The notes beneath the pieces are model-generated. The model saw nothing but the letters and a program-made list of their open reading frames with translations, ran no database searches and had not been told where the DNA came from. Position numbers and translations under genes: made by a program. Shown here piece by piece: positions 4,419 to 5,167 of a DNA stretch of 5,167 nucleotides. Within the stretch, counting starts at the first letter, position 1, and every line of letters begins with the position of its first letter. The DNA is from Clostridiaceae bacterium UBA4839 (lineage in GTDB: Bacteria > Bacillota > Clostridia > Clostridiales > Caloramatoraceae), in the NCBI GenBank assembly GCA_002400085.1, contig DHEX01000111.1, positions 1 to 5,167 on the forward strand, read 5' to 3'.

Positions 4419-5167
4419 TTAATATTTTAATTCACTTTCAATTCTTTCTTGAGCAATCTTACAGTATTTATCCTCTTTTTCTATACCGATAAATCTCCGA
4501 CCGGTATTCATACAAGCTACTCCTGTACTACCAGAACCCATAGTAAAATCAAGAACTAAATCATTTTCATTTGTATATGTATGTATTAAATATTCAAGTA
4601 GTGCCACTGGTTTCTGTGTAGGATGTAATTTCCCTTTTTGATTAGCATTTGAATAATCGGTAATTATAGATTTTGGATAATATAAATTATTAATATTATC
4701 CTTTCCTTTATCTATGTATCCAGTAACACTATCTTTTTTACTTCCATATGATTTTTTATTTCTTGTTTTCCCAATTGTCATTTGTGGATAATAATTTACT
4801 TTACCATTTCCGAATACAGAAATTATTTCATGTATTTTTAATGGTTGAATTTTCGCAAGCAAACCACTCCCACTATTTTTTTTATCCCATATCCAATCAT
4901 ATTTATATTGGTTTAAATTACTACATCGTAATTTACTACTAAATGGTTCTGAACCAAATAAACATATTGCACTATTGTTTTTAATTAATTGATCGCATCG
5001 TTTCCACATATTATCAAGTGAAATAATACTATCCCATTTGCAAGCTGTTGTTCCATAAGGTGAATCAGTTAATATCATATCAAATTTAATATTATTCTTA
5101 ATCAGTTCATTCATGATATCTAAGCAATCTCCTTGATACAACTGGCATCTATCTGTTTTATAATATG
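4419..5167 (-). CDS. Beta-class DNA methyltransferase (N6-adenine/N4-cytosine), 5' end beyond the window
   Basis: Orphan-type DNA methyltransferase of the N6_N4 family, transferring methyl from SAM to an exocyclic amino group; in phages it usually protects DNA from host restriction. Counting from TTG at 5141, the order is catalytic motif IV first (LTDSPYGTTACKWD, 24-37), then WIWDKKNSGSGLLAKIQPLK (83-102), HPTQKPVALLEYLI (173-186), SAM motif I DFTMGSGSTG (198-207), and FIGIEKEDKYCKIAQERI (217-234). This is the beta arrangement. Motif IV reads DSPY rather than DPPY. The frame stays open upstream of the TTG to the window edge and encodes IIKTDRCQLYQGDCLDIM, which looks conserved, and the TTG has no ribosome binding site; the true start is therefore probably outside. 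It ends cleanly at TAA 4421-4419. No restriction endonuclease partner is seen in the window. Confidence 0.9.
   Translation of the reverse strand, partial: YYKTDRCQLYQGDCLDIMNELIKNNIKFDMILTDSPYGTTACKWDSIISLDNMWKRCDQLIKNNSAICLFGSEPFSSKLRCSNLNQYKYDWIWDKKNSGSGLLAKIQPLKIHEIISVFGNGKVNYYPQMTIGKTRNKKSYGSKKDSVTGYIDKGKDNINNLYYPKSIITDYSNANQKGKLHPTQKPVALLEYLIHTYTNENDLVLDFTMGSGSTGVACMNTGRRFIGIEKEDKYCKIAQERIESELKY

Noticed and set aside
4259..4492. Plus-strand 77-codon hydrophobic frame that looks like a membrane peptide
   Set aside because: Phenylalanine/leucine/isoleucine-rich products are expected from the reverse strand of A-rich genes; it covers the cysteine protein and the methyltransferase end with no ribosome binding site. 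The same applies to the plus-strand frames at 2562-2744, 3773-3973 and 4748-4942.
4419..5167. Complete restriction-modification system
   Set aside because: No cognate restriction endonuclease gene is visible; the DUF559-type protein carries a phage regulator domain and is not directly adjacent in a known arrangement, so an orphan methyltransferase is the safer call.

Overview
The window looks like the early/regulatory part of a prophage or temperate phage from an AT-rich, low-GC Gram-positive (Firmicutes) host. The reasons are strong AGGAGG/GAGGTGAT-type ribosome binding sites, very A/T-rich codon use, dense one-directional gene packing, and a set of typical phage accessory genes. A Lactobacillales-type host is possible from the flavour of the antirepressor and deoxyribosyltransferase proteins, but that is recollection and cannot be proved here. 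Every supported gene is on the minus strand, so transcription runs from 5167 towards 1. No rRNA, tRNA, CRISPR array, integrase, attachment site or clear intrinsic terminator was seen.

Right part (about 1861-5167), which looks intact. In transcription order it holds: a beta-class DNA methyltransferase whose start lies beyond the window edge; a 63-residue four-cysteine protein; a regulator-like protein with a C-terminal DUF559/PD-(D/E)xK-type nuclease fold; a small 45-residue ORF; a Rha-KilAC phage antirepressor; and a nucleoside 2-deoxyribosyltransferase-like protein whose start overlaps the antirepressor stop by one base (TAATG).

Left part (1-1860), which looks decayed. It holds: the C-terminal piece of an HD-domain protein with no normal start codon; a 38-codon stub that looks like the N-terminus of a phage nucleotidyltransferase cut off just after its GSQN motif; an unrecognised short tail-like ORF; an intact HNH-AP2 endonuclease gene; and a second adenine-type DNA methyltransferase. 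That methyltransferase has lost its ATG (ATA sits at the right distance from a good ribosome binding site) and is frameshifted in an A8 tract just after its NPPF motif.

Taken together, the intact genes suggest a control-and-modification module: antirepressor-type switches, DNA methylation, and a possible nucleotide or NAD-type base-exchange enzyme. The downstream genes are being eroded around a probable selfish endonuclease. The points most worth a second look are the homopolymer break in the methyltransferase, the coupled antirepressor/deoxyribosyltransferase pair, and the higher-GC Rha domain within an AT-rich operon. I see no clearly new defence system; the new-function ideas below are inference.
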